A DNA stretch of 64,000 nucleotides from Parelaphostrongylus tenuis (Eukaryota > Nematoda > Chromadorea > Rhabditida > Metastrongylidae): positions 294,959-358,958 of the forward strand of contig JAHQIW010004522.1 of the NCBI GenBank assembly GCA_019055375.1, read 5' to 3'. Numbering within the stretch: the stretch's first letter is position 1; each line of letters starts with the position of its first letter. Of the stretch, positions 31,013-41,564 are shown one piece after another. Under the pieces are notes generated by a model. It was given only the letters and a program-made list of their open reading frames with translations, made no database searches and had not been told where the DNA came from. Made by a program: the position numbers and the translations under genes.

Positions 31013-31323
31013 AAATAAACCATGGATGTCACATCACAAATCAGGTTCAACCCTAAAATTTTCATTTTTCCAGCTGTTGAATGATTACTACTACTCTAGT
31101 AAATCAACTGTTTATAGTTAAAATTGGCAAAGCAATGCGAATTGATTCGTCACAGTGCGAATGCATTCCACGTACTTCGTAGAAAAGAAACATTTCCAAG
31201 AAACCAAGGTCTCTTTTGATTATAGCAATTTATTTCTTCATAGTCAAATCGCCAAGTGATACAGAAAAATTCGCTGAAAAGTTCAAGAAAAGCACTCCGA
31301 AAACTTTGTCGTCTCCGCGTTAG
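31013..31323 (+). CDS. Small two-exon gene model with trans-splice-like start
   Basis: TTTTCGTTTCAG ends at 31012 and ATG is at 31022. Exon 1 (to 31098) reads MDVTSQIRFNPKIFIFP, needs one base change, then LLNDYYYS and donor GTAAAT. Exon 2 (31156-31323, acceptor TTCGTCACAG) joins in phase: RMHSTYFVEKKHFQETKVSF, DYSNLFLH, one base change, then KSPSDTEKFAEKFKKSTPKT, LSSPR, TAG. Predicted length is about 80 residues, with a basic C-terminus. No family is recognised. Confidence 0.35.
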
Positions 31324-31739
31324 TGAAGCGCAGTGTAGAAGCAGTTTCATACAAAAATCCTCCTATTCTAAGCTCTTTGGGGGCCCTTTGTACTGAAAGA
31401 TTCCCTTATAGGAGCCTTTTCTTGTAAATTCCAATATTTAGTGCTGACAACGTTACCTTGAAATCTGACCTTACCAAATTGCTTTCCATATTTTCACTAT
31501 TGCCTCGATGATATTCAGATTGAAAATGCCGCAAATTCCGCTATGAAGTTGATCAGTCGCAACACAAAAACGATGTCGTTTTCCGTTAATAAAACACACT
31601 ATGAAGGTTCTTGCACTGGTCCAACTTTTATTTTATACTCTGCAGGCGCTCTTCATACTAAAATGAAGTCTTTACAAGAACGTTTTGGAGAGAAAAACGC
31701 AAGTGTAAAGCAAGTGCTTTCTTTTCTTTGAGAGCGTTA

Positions 31740-32700
31740 AAAAAAACTTCTTTCAAAAATCGATTACGCATCGCGCTAACCAGAGATTTAGGCTTTCTTA
31801 TGATCACTAAGGCTCTCATGAATGTTCCACTCCAGCGAATGAGATCGGTTCTTTATTAGTTGCTGTCTGGCACATAAGTACCGAAAGATGTATTTCGGTG
31901 CAAACAGAAAAAGTTTTTAGAAGCCAGCACAAAAACTATCAAGTTTGAGGAAATGGCGTTGGTATCTTTGCAACAATTATGCTTCACTGTCCGCCTCAAT
32001 GAATGAAGAGAGAATCGTTACTGCATCGCGCAATGGTAAGTGGTATAACGAAAAAAGTTCTATACCATTCATTTGAACCACTGCTCCTGTCTGTAACCTC
32101 GAAATCCTAACTGTGAGGAAGCATCCGAGATTCTAACCTCTGAAATTTGAGCTGCGATCGAAAGAGAAGAGCGGCACAGTTTTAGACCTTAACAGTAGCA
32201 CAGCTGATTTCCTTAGAGCCAATGATCCACAATCTGTATAAATTTTTCGCATGAAAATAGACATCATAATTCCGAAAGGAAGACGACCTAAGCAGGTGGA
32301 GGACACTGCGCGCAGATATAGTACATATAGAGTGACAGTGAGAGTCTTCATAATTACCGTCTGACGTCCTTGTTGAGTGAAGTCTTCAAAAAAATCGCCT
32401 TTTTGTTCTTTTGCTCATGTCGAAGATCTTAGGTGAGCCAAGGCCAGCTGAACAATCAGAATTCTCGTATGGGATTCTGTTACATGGATTACATCCGAAT
32501 CGTGTAACAGCTCATTGAAGTCTGTCGGAGCTACAGCGTACCTCATGCTTCAAATTTCATCGATTATGAGAAAGCGTTTGACATTGTCGAAACCAATGCA
32601 ATCCTATCAGTCTTCGTCGATCAAGGTGTAGACCTATCCTATGTACGAAAATGAGCAGACTGCCATCAAACCAACAGCAAAAAAACATGGCTCTTTCCTC
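31740..32700 (+). mobile_element. RTE-clade retroposon remnant, copy 2
   Basis: Parallel to 20.4-21.3 kb block by block: an R5-like lead-in at 31740, GCGAATGAGATCGGTTC, GAGGAAATGGCGTTGGTATC, GCGCAATGGTAAGTGGTATA, CGATCGAAAGAGAAGAGCGG, then RT words MDYIRIV.QLIEVCRSYSVP-like in broken frames and FIDYEKAFDIVETNAILSVF, VDQGVDLSYV. Differences between the copies are scattered substitutions and small indels, so the two inserted or diverged long ago. Confidence 0.75.
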
Positions 32701-32772
32701 GCAGGCATTGTTATACAGGTAAACATTTTTTGAGCCACACATGTGGTGTGTTATATAGGGCTGGCTTATAGA

Positions 32773-32816
32773 GCCCGATACACGTGTTTCAACATTGACG
32801 GTCTCATCAGTAGGGC
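32773..32816 (-). ncRNA. Hammerhead ribozyme class B, intact core
   Basis: Minus strand in order: GCCCTA, CTGATGA, GACCGTCAATGTT, GAAA, CACGTGT, A, TCGGGC. All conserved core bases (CUGANGA, GAAA, A15.1-U16.1, H17=A) are present. Stem I pairs 5 of 6, stem II GAC/GTT pairs with one wobble, stem III is the self-complementary ACACGTGT. Cleavage is predicted after the A at 32779. Confidence 0.75.
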
Positions 32817-33002
32817 GGTAAATAATTATCTGGCATATTGAAATTTGAGCATAGTCTTTGGAAAATGCTTGGAACGAGAGTATGATATATCAACGATACC
32901 AGCCAAGAACAATCAAGTGTACAACAGTGCCTGTTCACTGACAATTTCACTTGACTTCCAGTGTGAAATCTGGTAAGATTATAGCATGTTTTGAGCTGTT
33001 AG

Positions 33003-33058
33003 GTCTAGTGCTATACAGGCGCCTGTTTCGTCCTATTGGGACTAAGCAGTACCACGCT
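33003..33058 (-). ncRNA. Hammerhead ribozyme class A, core mutated
   Basis: Minus strand: CGTGGTA, CTGCTTA (should be CTGATGA: A6 and G8 are changed), stem II GTCCCAATAGGAC perfect, GAAA intact, stem III ACAGGCGCCTGT a perfect palindrome, A, TAGCACT. It gives the clearest class A stems but a dead core. Confidence 0.65.
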
Positions 33059-33328
33059 CCCTCGGATCAGATCTGCTGAGGTCAAATGACCCTCTACAAA
33101 GGAATCGACGTCGAGTAATGAATCCCCCAAGTCAGATGGTGGAGTTACCTAACATTGCGGTAACCGGCAGTCGAGCACGTAGCTGTTATAATGAATCATA
33201 CCTCTCATAATCATGCTTCTGTTATAATGAATCGTACCTCCTGAACAGTGTAAAATATTCGTCGTCGCCTACTCTCAATATAGGGGACTGAGCGACCCGA
33301 GCGGATTGGCTAAAGACGAAAGGGACAT

Positions 33329-33371
33329 GCCCAACTGATGAGATCGTCAAGTTGAAACACGTGTATTGGGC
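33329..33371 (+). ncRNA. Hammerhead ribozyme class B, intact core and stem I
   Basis: GCCCAA (33329-33334), CTGATGA (33335-33341), GATCGTCAAGTT, GAAA (33354-33357), CACGTGT, A (33365), TTGGGC (33366-33371). Stem I pairs 6 of 6. Stem II GAT/GTT is weak, with wobbles at two positions. Stem III ACACGTGT is a short palindrome, as in ribozymes that work as dimers. Predicted cleavage is between 33365 and 33366. Confidence 0.8.
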
Positions 33372-33449
33372 ACTATAAGTCAGCCCTATATATCAGATCA
33401 CATGCGTGGCTCAAAAAATGATTATTTGGCATATTGAAATTTAAACCTG

Positions 33450-34500
33450 GTCATAAGAAAACTTTCGAAACGAAAAGTTGTTACACCGTTTTGACTATAA
33501 AGTCGCGATACTCCTATATTCCTAATAGTGGAAACACTAGGTTAAAAAATTATTTGAGTTTGATCACTTGTTGAATTAATCTCATTTTTAGGTTGTGATT
33601 AGGACCGATTATCTGAAATGTTTGCTGATTTGCTCTTTTCTCAGCTACCTCGTCTTCCATCGTTTTTCAGCCTTTCTTCGTCAATAGGCTGTCATTCCAT
33701 TTAGCTGTGATGACTCTTTTAAAATCACCTTTATAGTCCTTCAAACCTTGTTCAATGTTTTCGTCTAGAGATGTATGTTCAAGTTGTTGAAAGAGTTGTT
33801 TGTTTTGACGTTGATATTACCAAACTATTTTACCTCCCAGCTCTGAAAGCTTATATTTATTATGAGTTCTATTGCTCGTCTTCTTTACAATGGCATATTG
33901 AAGAAAACCGATTACTTCTATTAATCTAATGCTACAGTGACTTGCAAGAAACGAGGATAACGTCAAATGTGGTAGAATATCTTCGGCTGATCTGTGTTCA
34001 TTCGAGATGATACAAACAATTAAATTCTTTTTGGCATGAGTAGATTGATTGTCGCTGGCGGTACCCCGTCTGAAGTCGAACCTTTAGTGACAGTATCTCG
34101 TTAAAGCAAAAAGCGACTAGTGAGCGGTACCTATGCTGAGAGAGCATAAGCCTCACTGTTGATCATGTCTAAGTTCAGTCAGATGTACGACAAAATCATT
34201 GTATCTACCTCACTGAATTTTTTGATTTTTGGATCAGGTTGAATAATTGGAGTTGATCCTGATGCGAACAGTCATTGGAATCTGTTACTATTGTCAGGCT
34301 AATGGTGTGTCAGTCATTTTCATTCGTTCCTGTTTTATTTTGCTCGCTATTGAACACGTCCGATCGGACAGTTTTAAAATTACTCAGCGTCTTTGGAACT
34401 TGAATAAGTGATCTTCATTGTTGACTTGCAGGTGGACACTTCCCACTGATGGTCAAGCAGAAAGAAGGGCGAAACTTTCCTTCTGATTTAAACTATAAAA
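33450..34500. other. No gene recognised
   Basis: AT-rich. No exon, RNA or repeat partner found. Confidence 0.35.
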
Positions 34501-34639
34501 CGACGTATATGTAAGGTGCGGGAAAAGCTTCAATATTTTTGTATCGTGTTGATTTCAACACTGATATGATGTATTTATTTCTTTTGATAATTTTATTGGA
34601 CTCTTTGTCCAATTTCGTCCGGATATGTTTTACTTATTT

Positions 34640-35560
34640 GTTTATTTTCAATGTGCTTAAGCAGTGGATCGCGAAAATGAACGTGCAGCAGTTGTTGATT
34701 TGCATAAGACGTGAATGAAAACAGTCGATATTGACAAAATAAACTGATTTTATACCAGAACGTTCTACTGAGTCGTAAAACGTTCTAAAGAAACTCGAAG
34801 TATTGAGGGTCATTTTCCAAAAGCCAAAAGGTCGCTCAACCATCTCGTCCACTCCGGAAGCATTCAGAGTTCCTACTAAATTCTACGGAATCCGGAGAGT
34901 TCGGTGTACAAAATGGCAAAGAAGCTCAGTAGTGCGAGTGCACCGTCAGTAATATTGCGAAAAATATGTTGAAGCTGCGCAACTTCAAGATTGCTCGTGT
35001 TCATCTTCTATTTGAAAAGATGAAAGAAAAAAGTCTTTATGCGATCGCCCAATAAACTGTTTGACAGCTGGTGCTCGTTTGTCGAAGGCGCTTCTTACGG
35101 ATAAGAGGACATTTACCGTCAGACCACTCCATGATCGCCAGAATCGACGCTAGCTTTTCAAGAAGGGTCAGCAGAAGTGTGCAGCAGCAAAAACTATAGG
35201 CCTTATTCATTTTCTTGGCTTCTGTGCGTGGTCTGGACAGACCTTTGTGCCACGAAAAAGGTGCCGATGGTCTTCTCAACAGAATCATCAAGAACAAGAC
35301 TGTCAGCTATCAGCAGCAATTTTTACGAGACTCGCTGAAGCTTTGAACTACTCAGCACTTAGACGTCGACGACTTGCGCATGAGACGGAGTCGACTCCTG
35401 CACATTTGGCCCGGTAAACGATCACCATCTGTGAAGGACTGTTTTCAGGCTTTTAGAGCGAGCATATTTGGCAGCTCGGAACCAAATTAAGGCGGAAACG
35501 TGTGCTAGCGTCATTGGAAATTCTTGCGAGCGATTACGCAAAAGGATAGAAGTCAAAAAG
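34640..35560 (+). mobile_element. mariner-family transposon remnant 1
   Basis: Broken plus-strand frames give VDRENERAAVVDLHK and MKTVDIDKIN (about 34665-34735), VVKRSKET..IEGHFPK, KMAKKLSS, then LRNFKIARVHLLFEKMKEKS (about 34970). These follow the N-terminal helix-turn-helix order of mariner transposases (compare the remnant at 58.96 kb). The catalytic half (35.1-35.5 kb) is badly broken, with traces such as LRVVWTDLCATKKVPMVF. No TIRs were identified. An S1 SINE has inserted at its 3' side (35560). Confidence 0.65.
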
Positions 35561-35845
35561 CGCATGTAGTGCAGTGGGTAGAGGTGCTCTTCGCTGCTAC
35601 ACAAGGCGATGGTTCAATCTCACCCTCATGGCTCCCAAGCCATCCATCTCTGCGGTTTCGGTAAATTGGTACCGGACAGTCGCAGACTTGTCTGGGGAGG
35701 ATAAGTAGCACTGACTCGATTTAGCAGGAGGCCACTGCGAGTCATTGTAAGACCAGATATGCGTTCGATCACCTCAGGCGAAGTTGAAAACTGGAGACGA
35801 ATGCATGGCGAATCCCTCACTGATTGATCAACGCCGAGAGCTAGC
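35560..35845 (+). mobile_element. SINE family S1, full-length copy
   Basis: Head GCGCATGTAGTGCAGTGGGT...AGGTGCTC with B-box-like GATGGTTCAATCTCACCCTC, then the S1 body TCGGTAAATTGGTACCGG, GACTTGTCTGGGGAGGATAA, GACCAGATATGCGTTCGATC, GAATGCATGGCGAATCCCTC. This is the best preserved copy. Confidence 0.8.
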
Positions 35846-36089
35846 TTTTATCATTTTATCGAAATCAAAGGAGTCAGTTTTAAGAAACTGCTCCAAAGTT
35901 TTTGTTTGTTGTTGTAGTTACTGATATATAAGACGTAATTATTCTTTTGACTGAAACAATTAATCAGTTCATGTAGCATTTTTTACCATTGGAAAGATTA
36001 TTAGACTTTTTTTCTCACCCGGATTTTGAGAAGAAATTATGACCTAAACGAACTCTCGAAAATCGCCACATGGGATTCACTTAAGAACT

Positions 36090-36545
36090 GAAACGAGCAG
36101 AGTAAGAAGACATACCAATTCATCATGGTGACCATAGCCGTTGATGCTAATATACAGTTCCAGAAGCCTCACTCTCACTGGTGCACGTGGGAGTCTCGTA
36201 ATAAAGTACAACATTGCAAATACGACATCCTAGTCAATTGACGGTTCTGCCTAACCGACATTGCTGTGTTCTTGAATCTTGAGCAATGTCTCGAAAAGAT
36301 TAGTATCAAAGATTACATCCACACGATCACTGGACCTACTGAGGTTCTACAAGAGAACAAGGGAGCGCTCTGTCTCACTTTCATTGATTTGAAGGAAATC
36401 TATGATCTTCTGGAAGCAGAAGCAATTTTTGAGGCTCTGGCCAACAGACATGTTTTGGAATTAAGAATCAAGTTATCGAAGATTAGTAGGACTCTAAGGA
36501 AAGAGGTTTACTCTGCGTGCAAAGCTTGCGAAGCACAATCTTAAT
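36090..36545 (+). mobile_element. RTE remnant 3, endonuclease joined to reverse transcriptase by deletion
   Basis: 36.16-36.27 kb reads FQKPHSHWCTWESRN and RFCLTDIAVF in broken frames: the end of the AP-type endonuclease (family pattern WTWESP...NRRFCL.D). It runs straight into RT text in the open frame 36266-36544: IKDYIHTITGPTEVLQENKG, then LCLTFIDLKEIYDLLEAEAI and FEALANR. The intervening part of the ORF is deleted. The spelling LCLTFIDLKKAFDSVE is the RTE consensus, so this copy is mutated at the catalytic-region flank. Confidence 0.7.
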
Positions 36546-36958
36546 TTTTGTGCTGCAACGTCCTGAAAAGGACCTCTTCAATAGAAGTGCACGTAGCAGT
36601 TCACCGAGATTTAAGCTTTCGAATGAAAGAGAGGTCTCGACACAAATCCGTGCCGGGCAACAGAAAAACGCCGAGTTTCTCTAGCACATTGTAAAGAAAA
36701 TTCAAAAGTTCGAATACCAACAGATAAAATTCATAAGTGCAACCATTAGTTCGACACTCGCACATAAAATGCAGCGATCATCATTCATTATCAGAAACGC
36801 GCCAACTCTATTTTTCTCCGGGTGTCAGTCGGAAGATGACTCAATATCAAAATTTATTTTATAACAAGATGACCAAAATGCGCATAGAACTAAGGCAAAT
36901 ATATTTATAATACTGCTTACAAAGAATCTTACCTACTTTTCGAACTATTCTGCCTGTG

Positions 36959-37174
<216 letters not shown>

Positions 37175-37584
37175 AGACTGTCTCTCACAATCTCTCACTC
37201 ACTCACTCAGTCACTCTCGGAAAGCAAATATCGTTAATTCTTTATTTCTTATCAGTTAAGTTGAACTTCAATGAGCAGCCTTTTCACGCTTCTCCGAGTA
37301 ATCAGCTATTCCTAAAGATGACTCATAGTGGTAGAAAGTCAGTTTTCATAAGATCACTTGATATTGACCACTTAGAGTAATCATTCCCAAAGCGAGTGGA
37401 ATACAACGGAAAAAAAAATCAAAAATGATAGATGGGTGAGTTTGAATACCTGGACAGAAAGAAAAATAGAAAGGATATAATTTCCGAATCCCAATACGAC
37501 AGCACTGCTTGAGAACGATTATTATTTGATAGAAATGGGTAAAGGGAGTCAAACTATAAGTTATAGGAATAAATTGTTGTAGGT

Positions 37585-37830
37585 AAATTTGTATCAGAAT
37601 ATTCTTAGAGTCATGTGATTGCATAAAATGAAGTATAATATTCCAATCGCTATTTACGCTTAGTCTTATTCTCGTCGGCGGATACGGTGTGAAGTACAAT
37701 CGCAAGATCGCTGAGATACGACCAAAGTAGGTGTATAGTGCTTCTTAGTTTTTTTTTTGCTTTTACCTCTGGAGTGATCGTGAGTATGTTAGCTTCTCTT
37801 GCTTATTAGAGACTATGTTCAATGTTCTCG
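37585..37830. repeat. Dispersed repeat R4, copy 2
   Basis: Partner of 1690-1900. The 119-codon minus-strand frame 37346-37705 partly overlaps it and has no support from the other copy. Confidence 0.5.
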
Positions 37831-37982
37831 TAGTGATACAAGAGATCAATTTTTCATTACTCTTGGCATTTCCCAACATTGAGGAGACATCTAGCAGATA
37901 GAATGATTCACGCTGGCCTACCATGTATCGGTGCTGCTATCATCTCAGACACCTCCATTACTAACTTGCCGACCTTAGAGAG

Positions 37983-38210
37983 ATGGCAGGCTTAGTGAAT
38001 CTGGGACGGAGTTCGAACAAACCTCAATATTCGTACCATAGAGCACCTCTAATCACGACGCTACGCGCACTCCGTGAAAGACATGCAGCAATAAATCCAC
38101 TGACGAAGGAGGTGGAGCAAATGTACCACATCAAAAAATTGGATAAAAAGCATAAAATCGGAAGACTACCGTTGCTGTCGAACATCGTTTCGCGTGTTAT
38201 CTTAGGTTGA
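37983..38210 (+). CDS. 75-codon open frame, unknown
   Basis: MAGLVNLGRSSNKPQYSYHR, then APLITTLRALRERHAAINPL and MYHIKKLDKKHKIGRLPLL, stop TGA. Composition is protein-like and basic. No partner exon, copy or domain was found; it could be a chance frame. Confidence 0.2.
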   Translation: MAGLVNLGRSSNKPQYSYHRAPLITTLRALRERHAAINPLTKEVEQMYHIKKLDKKHKIGRLPLLSNIVSRVILG

Positions 38211-38379
38211 AGCACTCATCCCGAGTATGGTTCATTGCCGATTGTGCGGTCAATCGCTAGGCATAAACTTTTCATACGAGTGTTAGTAATCATTAGAAAG
38301 CATATGTATTGGTCTACGTTGCCGGTAATTCGAAACATCATTTTATAACGCTATGGCATCCACAACAAAATTTTCTTTC

Positions 38380-38935
38380 TCACTAGCATTTGGCCTTCAT
38401 TTTCACCACGAGTATAAATCGCTGGAAGCGCGAAAAGCATATCACCGTGTAGAGAATTTTCCATAACATCAGAATTATGCGTTTCTATTTATAGTTTCTA
38501 TATGCGGTGATAAATTTTCCAGATAAATAATAATAGTTGCCGTCACTTTAACGCATAGTGTGGTAGATCAGGCGACTACCTTACTACTCGGTCGCTAACA
38601 GTCGTCGCTGTAACTTCCCTTTATCATACTCATCGAATTACCTTAATAACAAGTCGTCACTGTGGCTCCCCTTCACATTTTACTCAGCTGTGTACCTTTC
38701 CGGCGACTTTCTTTACCGGCCAACTTGCGAAGCGGGGCAGGACAGGGCGACCGATCGCTTTTGAAATATTATTATTCGACTGAGGCTTTTTTTACCACAT
38801 TAGTAGAAAGTTCAGATAGAAACGCAGATTTTGACTGTACGAAAAGTTCTCTGTAAATCGGTATGCTTTTCGTGCTTCCAACGGTTTAATAGGCTTAGTG
38901 AAAAACGAAGGCCAAAGGTGAGTGGAAACCAAAAT
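38380..38935. repeat. Foldback (inverted-repeat) element, 38.4-38.9 kb
   Basis: The left arm (about 38386-38530: TTTGGCCTTCATTTTCACCA, GGAAGCGCGAAAAGCATATC, TATGCGTTTCTATTTATAG) is complementary to the right arm (about 38785-38925: GATAGAAACGCAGATTTTG, CGGTATGCTTTTCGTGCTTC, TGAAAAACGAAGGCCAAAGG). The loop of about 250 bases holds GTCGTCACT-type words. No terminal duplication was recognised. Confidence 0.65.
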
Positions 38936-39276
38936 CATATACAGGGTGCTACAGTGACATAAAAGGGTATTTCGAGAAAAAAAAGGAGCGCCGTAATGTT
39001 GTAGCCAGAGTTTCTGTTCAGTAAATGAGATCGGCTTAAAATCTTGACGCCGCCTAATATATAAGTGCCAAAAATACATTCTTTTTACAGTATAACCCCT
39101 GCCTTCAATTAAAAATACTACATGTCATCTGCTGCCTTCACTGAAGTTCGATAAGTAGTTTCAAAATCTCCTCTGTTCAAATCAAGCTTAAAGCTACATG
39201 TCACTCAGATTTGGTCTTTTGTATGTTACTTCTTTAACGATTAATCCGATCAGACATTGTGCATAACTCTACTATG

Positions 39277-39277
<1 letters not shown>

Positions 39278-39322
<45 letters not shown>
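39278..39322. repeat. (TA)n microsatellite
   Basis: Uninterrupted TA dinucleotides directly adjacent to the minus-strand exon candidate at 39323-39535. Confidence 0.95.
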
Positions 39323-39324
<2 letters not shown>

Positions 39325-39535
39325 CAAGCATAGATTTGTCAAAGTTGTTTTCGACGTGTACACCAATACTGCCAATAAATGAAACAACAGCATGAGGTTT
39401 TCTACCTCAAAAATGCTTCTGAATTTTCTTCCTTTATGTTATTTTGGCCGGCTAGTGTGCTGTAATTAAGCATTGGTGAGCTATGATTAAGGGCGTGTTC
39501 TGCAGCTTTCAAGTGTAACAGCGTGTTGATGAGTT
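39323..39535 (-). CDS. Candidate exon pair ending in a TA tract, unknown protein
   Basis: The minus-strand exon 39535-39406 has one of the best splice contexts in the window: CACCTTTTTTTCAG before it and GTAGAA after it. It reads LINTLLHLKAAEHALNHSSP, MLNYSTLAGQNNIKEENSEA. An acceptor TTTATTGGCAG then opens 39368 in matching phase: IGVHVENNFDKSMLGIYI, after which the frame runs into the (TA)n tract. The intron would be only 37 bases, which is short even for a nematode. No family is recognised. Confidence 0.4.
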
Positions 39536-39639
39536 CTGAAAAAAAGGTGAGACACGGTTCACAGAATTCAGTGTGCCTTAGGGAATGGATCTGTAAAGCG
39601 TGATACATATAGGACAAGGTGGCTGTCTCTCAGTAGCTT

Positions 39640-39930
39640 GGGGTGCGATCGTCGGAAGATGTCGTTTGCTTTTCGACAGATCTTACCTCCGAGAGTGGTG
39701 CTTAATCATACCGAGCGTACCGCGCAAGAATTGACCGAAGTCAAATCTTTATCCTTTATTCGCGTGTTCGTATACGGGTATATTTAATTACGCTGTACAA
39801 GACAGTATGAAATGTGATTATGAGAGGAGGAATCCGATGAAAAAATTAGAAGAATAAGACCAATGTAAGCAGAATCTACGGCTAATAACACTTGGCATGG
39901 TCTGATGTCATAGCTCCCTCTCAATATTGT
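39640..39930. repeat. Dispersed repeat R3, copy 2
   Basis: Partner of 9090-9420: TCTTTATCCTTTATTCGCGT, AATTACGCTGTACAAG, GAGAGGAGGAATCCGATG, GCAGAATCTACGGCTAATA. Confidence 0.55.
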
Positions 39931-39934
39931 CTAT

Positions 39935-41130
39935 AAGGGTTAAGTTGGATATTATACCAAATGTTTAATCTCTAAAGAATGTTACCTTAAGCTAATGAGA
40001 AAACGAAGCCGAGAACTACCTCGCAAATTTATTATTCCGCTAACAAATATTCTGTTTAATAAGAATTCAGAAAACTTGGAGTTCGATATCATTTTTCCGG
40101 AGATCGCAATTTTGTATATCTTTCGATTCAGAAAGAGAACACATAAAATGTGTATAATTATATATCTTAATAATTTTACTGAGCGAATTTTTCCCCAAAA
40201 AAGTGTGATGTGCCGTACTTCACTAGTACTCTGATAATCGAAAACTTATCGCTTGCTTTCGAGGAATGGCCATCACCGCGTATCTATTAATCTATTAGGG
40301 TTCCAGAACGAAATATTCTCAATAACTTCACGATTGTGCACACATTCCTATCAAAGGCACTGACACTGTTAGAGCTGTTGAAATGCAAGCAACTATTTTC
40401 TTACTTCAATTTTATTTTGATGATAAATGAGATCTGACGTAGTTTTCCAAATGAAAGATCGCAGGAGCTGTCGGCAGCCTTGTCGAATGTTACTTTATCA
40501 AAACTCATAACAGATAGCGTGTGAAAGTCGGAGCGACTCTCCAGGTGCAGGAAAGCTAGTTAGAGCAATACGTGATCTAGCTGACTTGAATAACATCACC
40601 CTTGACCCTTCGCAGATATCTGAATAGGAATACTAGCTCAAAGTTTACTGACTATCCATTTCTATAAGATTGCCGCCTAATTGCTGTTCATTTTTTTTGC
40701 CACTTTCCTAAGCTCAATTTGTGTTGACCACTTCAATTGTCTATTATTTATTGCAATCGGAAAGTTATAATGGGAAAAACTTTATATAAATTTCTGAATA
40801 TGACTCAGCTTCCACAGGAAATTTCGAAACAGTATTATATATTAACAATGATATATTTATGATACAGCGGTACAGATAGATATTTCATCCTCAGGTAACC
40901 AATCAATAATTTGTACTCGAAATCGATGCGGTAGTAGTTCTGAATCGAGCGACCACATGAATGATCCAACGTTATCTCTTTGCTGTCCTAAAGTAATCTG
41001 TAATGATTTTAACATCTACATAAAGGCAAATGAACAAAAAACTGTTTGAAATCAGTGTGCATCAACCTTGAATGGCTAAACTTCTGAGAATAATGCAGAA
41101 CACCTATCAAACAGTATACTTCAGAAAGAA
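39935..41130. other. No gene recognised
   Basis: AT-rich. A 79-codon frame at 39995-40234 has no splice support. Confidence 0.35.
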
Positions 41131-41560
41131 GTTGAATGAAGTAAATTGAGCAATGACATAGAGTACTAAGACGACTGAACAATGCCGATGACCTCTGAGT
41201 AAACTGGAAACAGCGATAAATGGATATCAGAGATGGACTGTTGGATGATGAGACTGTAGAATATTCGACGGCATCAGCACCCTCGTCGACGCAGGTCTGA
41301 TCATAGGCATAGACTCATTAACACTCAATAACCCGATCAGTCACTTGTTGCTGAAGAGAAATGGAATGGTACCAGTCTCGGTCGTCTTCGACGTTTACGC
41401 AAAAAAAAAAAAACATTAAGCCGTGTGATGACAAAGTCGACGCGTTCTATGTGGACTATTGGAAGCACTGCATAGAAAACCACACATTTTTTGAGGTAAC
41501 CATTTGAGATTTTGACGCTAAAACTGAGCTCCGAATAATGTCACGGTGATAGGCAAAAAT
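41130..41560 (+). mobile_element. RTE remnant 4, endonuclease region
   Basis: Broken plus-strand frames read DSLTLNNPISHLLLKRNGMV and PVSVVFDVYA (about 41306-41400), an A13 run, then DDKVDAFYVDYWKHCIENHT and FFEVTI.DFDA. This is the AP-endonuclease stretch of nematode RTE ORFs (family pattern: IDSFE.LT.RI..LR....P...VFV.YAP ... EVEAFY.DLE...RED...F..I.GDFNA). The key GDFNA is degraded here. No RT follows. Confidence 0.65.
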
Positions 41561-41564
41561 TGCA

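Larger units (their letters stand above)
32700..33450. mobile_element. Hammerhead element cluster, 32.7-33.45 kb
   Basis: Carries one class B ribozyme on the minus strand (32773-32816), one class A on the minus strand (33003-33058) and one class B on the plus strand (33329-33371). The outer GAGCCACACATGTGG...GGGCTGGCTTATAGAGCCC and its complement near 33372-33410 are inverted. The middle has CGTCGAGTAATGAATC and GGCAGTCGAGCACGTAGC, also at 18.13/18.80 and 52.41/52.48 kb. It is a head-to-head pair of elements rather than a simple tandem. Confidence 0.7.
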
